Positions 60,380-64,000 of a stretch of DNA of 64,000 nucleotides are shown piece by piece. A program made the position numbers and the translations under genes. The number at the start of each line of letters is the position of its first letter. Position 1 is the first letter of the stretch. Source of the DNA: Ziziphus jujuba (taxonomy: Eukaryota; Streptophyta; Magnoliopsida; Rosales; Rhamnaceae). The DNA lies in NCBI RefSeq assembly GCF_031755915.1, contig NC_083386.1:10540001-10604000 (forward strand). Reading direction: 5' to 3'. The notes under the pieces are model-generated. The model was not told the DNA's origin and searched no databases. It saw only the letters and a program-made list of their open reading frames with translations.

Positions 60380-60658
60380 GATGCACCATATTATATACCA
60401 AATGGCGCTAAACGGTATCCGACATCCCAAGTGCCACTTTGACAGGGAGTTTATAAAGAAAAACCGATAAACGGTCACCTTAGCATCCCAAGGAGTAAAT
60501 GCTAATAACAGTCATCCTGACCATGGAAGGGGGCAGTCGATGCTCACGGTGCAAAATACTTACCAACTCTCAGAGCCATTACTCCCAAAGGATAATTATA
60601 CATAATTATGCACTAATCAACAAATATAATATAAAACATCAGTACTATATGCTGCATC
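60380..60658 (-). other. GC-rich LTR module, copy 7
   Basis: Ends GATGCAC and TGCATC; many CpGs lost. The GGGATGCTAAG and TGGGATGT blocks correspond to GGGACGCCGAAG and CGGGACGCTGG in copy 1. Confidence 0.6.
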
Positions 60659-61189
60659 TAAGACCATAAAATCAGAAATATTATAAATATTGAAAATCTC
60701 ATAAAATGCCACGGAATTTAATATATCTTTCTAAACCCATAAAAAAGTCAACATGCTCTTTTAAACCATCATCATAAATCCAAAAATTTAAATAATTCAA
60801 TTTTTATCATAATAAATCCACATCCATAAATATTAAATGCACAAATATATTTTTGAGCACAATAATTTAATACAATTTTTTTCTCAAATCCTTAAAATTA
60901 ATTTATGCAAAAACCACACTAAATCACATAAAATTCACATATAATTAAATTTACATAAATACATTATATTATGCATAAAAAATTTAACAATAAAATTTAA
61001 AAATAATTTAACAATAATTTAAAACCATAATAAAAATTTCATGCAACACATATATTTAAATCTATATTAAAGCAAATTTTTCTTAAATGCTAAAACATAT
61101 AATAGTTTCAGAAATTTAAATAACATAATATATATATATATATATATTTTTAACAACCCCAAAATAGTTTTTGAAAAAGGATCACTCAT

Positions 61190-61250
61190 CTCAAACTTAT
61201 TAATCTCTCGAGATCCTCCACATGATCGGTCCCACAAGTCACACAAGTGC
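61190..61250 (-). ncRNA. 61-nt LTR mini-exon, copy 7
   Basis: Minus strand, acceptor TGATATTTTAG, donor mutated from GTGAGT to ATGAGT. Length is still 61 nt. Confidence 0.45.
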
Positions 61251-62301
61251 CTAAAATATCAAAAACACACAACAACGATTAAAATAATATTTTAATTGGA
61301 TATAATATACACGGCTTACTTAGGGGAGCCAATACAAATGGTATTCAAATTACACAAATTATTTATCAAAATGAAGCTTACAAAATGAGGATTAGATTGA
61401 GTCTTACCTCTTGGAGATCGGACTGGTGATGGTTGGGATCTAACCAGGAAGCTTAGGAATTAACCATCCCTGGATCTCCCAATCCGTTGAGAATGGTTGG
61501 TGGACACATTAGAAACTCGCAGGAACCAAGGATTCCAACAACCTACCGCCATCGCCGATAAACTTTATTGGTGCTGGAGCATCCGACAACCATTGGCCAT
61601 GAAATTTGGTAGGTTGGTCAGCCTGAAGGTGGGTAACATGGTGGTGTGAGCATTGTAGCAAGAGGGTGGCTAGATTGAGAGAAATCGGCTGAAATAGGTA
61701 GTGCAGTAGTTGGAAAAACATCGATCCTGGCATGTGGCTGACCTATCTGTTGTGAAACTTGGCCATCGATTAGTCTTAAGGTGACCACACAATGGTCTGA
61801 TGCATGTGTATACCAGTGGTGGCCAGAGCATGGTCGCGTTAGGTTGATTCTCTCTCCTCTCTCCTCTTTCTCTCTCCTTTATCTCCCTCTCTTTCGTCCT
61901 TCTCTCTCCTCTCTCACATCCTTCCACCAATCAGAACCACCTATGGGTACCACTGTGCATCCACAGGATTGGTTAAATTTTTGACACATGGTACAGTGTC
62001 AGTGGGCACTGTGCATATATTTTTCACATATATAGATTGGAACATGACACATACTTTACAACAGTGTCTTAATCAACGTGAAACTCCATCCACAACAAAA
62101 AGTCAACATGGGCTCCACTCGATCAAGCGCAATCAACTCAATCAACGAGTGAAAAATTTTGATGTACATCTAGACGAGGTGTTACAAAAAAGATGAATAA
62201 ATGTCATGTCAGTGTTGTACTCGAGGGAACTTGCAATGGACCCTGGAACAGAGCAAGGATGAACAAATATCAATGCTGTAAATGACATATTTTCTAAATA
62301 A

Positions 62302-62303
<2 letters not shown>

Positions 62304-62373
<70 letters not shown>

Positions 62374-62374
62374 G
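62304..62374. repeat. TG microsatellite
   Basis: About 30 TG units, one CG change, then TATATA. Confidence 0.95.
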
Positions 62375-63218
62375 TATATATTTATTTAATATTAAATTTG
62401 GATTTAATTGTATTATTTAACAAATTATTATTAATTGGGTACTTTATTTAAAAGTCCAAAGGGGTTTAGATGCTTATGTTTAATTAAATTTATTTCATTC
62501 ATTAATTTGTTTTAAAAGTTTATCTACTTCTTTTTTAAGGGCTTTAGCACTTTAAATTTTTATTATAAACTATATTTGAGTTGTGGAATTGTTTAGCATA
62601 AATTTTAGTTTTGATAAAACAATCATAATCTTATTACGTGTCTATATGTATGGGTATATATAAATAAATATATATAGGTGTGAGTGTTCATAATTAAGTA
62701 AATGTGAATGATGTTGCAAGATTATTTATTTATTTGTACATTTATTTATTAACTTAAATGTTGTTTATAAAGAATTAAGAATTATAAAAGTATTTAATAT
62801 TAAGATAATTATAACGTGATCTATTTTTCCTTAAAAAAAATTTATTTGGGTTTTCAAAAAAATTTTTATTGGTTATTATTTTTTGGTAATATTTAAATAG
62901 TTAGAATTATGTTTGAATTTATGAAGATTGTAAGATTATTCATTATATTTAAACCTTATTATTGTTTTTCTTATTTTTGTTTGTTTATCATTTATTTATT
63001 AATCCATCTATATTATTTATTATTTATTTTTTTATTCATTTACTTAAAACATTTAATTATAGTTTTACAATGTAATTATAAAGAGTTGATGTTTTCATAA
63101 TTGTGTAATTATATGTTACTAAACCTTTTTTTTTATTAAAAAAATAAAAATAAAAAAAAGGGTCTCAATCTCAAATCCATGATTTCCTTTCTATACACAA
63201 TCTTCCTCGCTCAACTAC

Positions 63219-63229
63219 TATATATATAA
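63219..63229 (+). promoter_or_regulatory. TATA box of the inhibitor-like gene
   Basis: TATATATATAA, about 145 bases ahead of the first duplicated ATG and about 290 ahead of the presumed true ATG. Lies about 110 bases right of the truncated LTR. Confidence 0.6.
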
Positions 63230-63474
63230 CCCTTTTCTCTTTGCATGCTATTGCAATATGAATAATTCATAGAAGAAGCAGCAAGAAATAGAAAAGAAAA
63301 GAGCTAAAAAAAAATAAAAAAAAAAAAAAAAAAACGTACACACACACACACATATAGGAAAATGGACCAATATTCCTCTCTGCTTCCTCTTATAACCCTT
63401 TTCTCTTTGCATGCTATTGCAATATGAATAATTCATAGAAGAAGCAGCAAAAAATAGAAAAGAAAAGAGCTTAA

Positions 63475-63505
<31 letters not shown>

Positions 63506-63547
63506 CACACAGAGGAAAATGGACCAATATTCCTCTCTGCTTCGTCT
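63225..63547 (+). repeat. tandemly duplicated leader plus first codons
   Basis: 63225-63390 and 63391-63547 are two copies of one leader: ATAACCCTTTTCTCTTTGC, a CAGCAA-AAATAGAAAAG stretch, an A tract and CA repeat, then GGAAAATGGACCAATATTCC. Each copy thus has the ATG and about eight codons. The upstream ATG (63362) opens a 21-codon frame ending in TGA at 63425; that peptide (MDQYSSLLPLITLFSLH..) is itself hydrophobic, like a signal peptide. Confidence 0.92.
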
Positions 63548-64000
63548 GTTTCTAGTAGTGTCATTGTGTAGTGGTGGTCTGAACTGGTAAGCAAATGCAA
63601 GGCCACGTACTGACAAGATAACAAGCCAAATAATTAACAAAATCTACTTCAAAACAACAAACACTTCCGTCTGTTTGAATGTTCTAAATAAATTCAGATC
63701 CCAGAGTTACCACCGCGGCCAGTTTCAAAGGGCTCGTTATCGTCACCATGAACTAAGTGAAAGCGAACTTAACAGCGACTTTGAATATGATCAAGTATCT
63801 TGCTGCCCAAGCAACAGATCCGAGGCTGAAGGAACATTACGGTTATTATGTAGAGTTTTATGATGATTGTCTGAGTACTCTTGAGACTGCCTTTCACTAT
63901 TTGAAAACTGGATATCTACGAGGTGTCAGTGTTCAAAATAAAGGTGTGTATGTGTGCATTAATCACTGTGATGAAGAATTGGTAAGCCCTCCGGCAGATC
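63519..64000 (+). pseudogene. pectin methylesterase / invertase inhibitor-like (PMEI domain), broken, 3' end outside window
   Basis: The ATG at 63519 opens a signal-peptide-like start (MDQYSSLLRLFLVVSLC). A TAA at 63588 follows codon 23, but the same frame continues with a mature-like start (ANARPRTDK), NTSVCLNVLN, then a frameshift at 63686-63693 caused by a tandem AAAT AAAT. The next frame gives SDPRVTTASFKGLVIVTMN, a TAA at 63754, VKANLTATLNMIKYLAAQA, TDPRLKEHYGYYVEFYDDC, LETAFHYLKTGY and CINHCDEE. SDPR, a middle YDDC and a late C are hallmarks of the four-Cys helical PMEI domain, secreted inhibitors acting in the cell wall. The first Cys is Tyr here (INKIYFKT). GGTAAG at the first stop could be a donor, but such genes are usually intronless. 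About 30 codons lie beyond the window. Confidence 0.85.

Larger units (their letters stand above)
59367..62186 (-). mobile_element. solo LTR, minus strand, old copy
   Basis: It starts GGTCACAATTTACCC (for TGTCAGGACCC), ends GACGAGGTGTTACA, 2820 bp. Flanks GCAAA and AAAAA agree at three of five sites. The empty site is visible in the family-B copy near 41660 (GAGCAACAATGGATAAATG). It contains the module (60380-60658), mini-exon (61190-61250), a donor-like CTTACC at 61406 and a TC tract (61848-61915). Confidence 0.85.
52956..63110 (+). mobile_element. family-B LTR, 3'-truncated, split by two elements
   Basis: It starts TATAACACCCCGACTTG. LTR pieces are 52956-54131, 59190-59366 and 62187-63110. 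The last piece matches 41630-42790 of the other family-B copy (for example GGGTTTAGATGCTTATGTTT) and breaks off after AACATTTAATTATAG..GATGTTTTCAT, before the module. Right of it lies unrelated DNA and the inhibitor-like gene. Confidence 0.8.

Noticed and set aside
63675..63863. 62-codon plus-strand frame near the window end
   Set aside because: It lies in the wrong frame of the inhibitor-like pseudogene and carries none of its motifs past the AAAT duplication.

Overview
This window is nuclear DNA of a flowering plant, most likely a eudicot and possibly a rosid (a tentative guess from the element families). It is AT-rich and intron- and repeat-dominated, with almost no intact protein-coding sequence. 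Nearly everything between about 6.6 kb and 63.1 kb is transposable-element DNA, much of it nested insertion within insertion. Nesting order could be read from target-site duplications (TSDs) and from 'empty' copies of the same host sequence elsewhere in the window.

Layout. 1-0.2 kb: end of an LTR (family X). 0.6-0.95 kb: decayed LINE-type RNase H remnant, minus strand. 1-4.2 kb: no recognisable gene. 4.3-5.5 kb, minus strand: possible gene remnant with an in-frame 75-bp minisatellite (about 10 copies). 5.6-7.7 kb: a segment with a diverged second copy at 50.7-52.6 kb. 6.6-49.0 kb: a tandem array of a roughly 2.5-kb composite unit (about 0.8 kb of host DNA plus part of a minus-strand LTR). The last unit holds the complete parental LTR (31012-32904 plus 47463-49020). 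Into the array went: a solo LTR (10323-13743), a complete TRIM element (13839-14234), an LTR retrotransposon (14637-23773), a solo LTR (25715-28672), and a large chromovirus-like retrotransposon (32905-47462). That last element contains a family-X solo LTR (34076-35208) and a family-B solo LTR (41112-47401), which is itself split by a minus-strand solo LTR (42885-45618). 49.0-50.5 kb: tandem duplication of about 0.75 kb. 52.96-63.1 kb: a 3'-truncated family-B LTR split by a 5.06-kb CACTA (En/Spm) DNA transposon (54132-59189) and another minus-strand LTR (59367-62186). 63.2-64.0 kb: a TATA box, a duplicated leader, and a pectin-methylesterase/invertase-inhibitor-like gene broken by two stops and a 4-bp duplication; it runs off the window.

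The dominant LTRs (start TGTAACACC, end TCCTGACA, about 2.7-3.6 kb) are unusual. Each good copy carries a W-box-rich start, a GA tract, a GC-rich block ending in a GTAAG donor, a 61-nt mini-exon between AG and GTGAGT, then a 270-300-nt GC-rich module right after another TTTTAG acceptor, a further CCCCTAG acceptor and a GTAAGT donor near the end. The mini-exon length is exactly 61 nt in six separate copies. This suggests these long LTRs encode a multi-exon spliced leader or non-coding RNA; it is the strongest candidate here for something undescribed. The second candidate is the CACTA element, whose interior is a large inverted repeat built of many short GGCGACGCA/TGCGTCGCC hairpins.

No gene in the window looks functional with confidence. 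All pol remnants carry stops and frameshifts.
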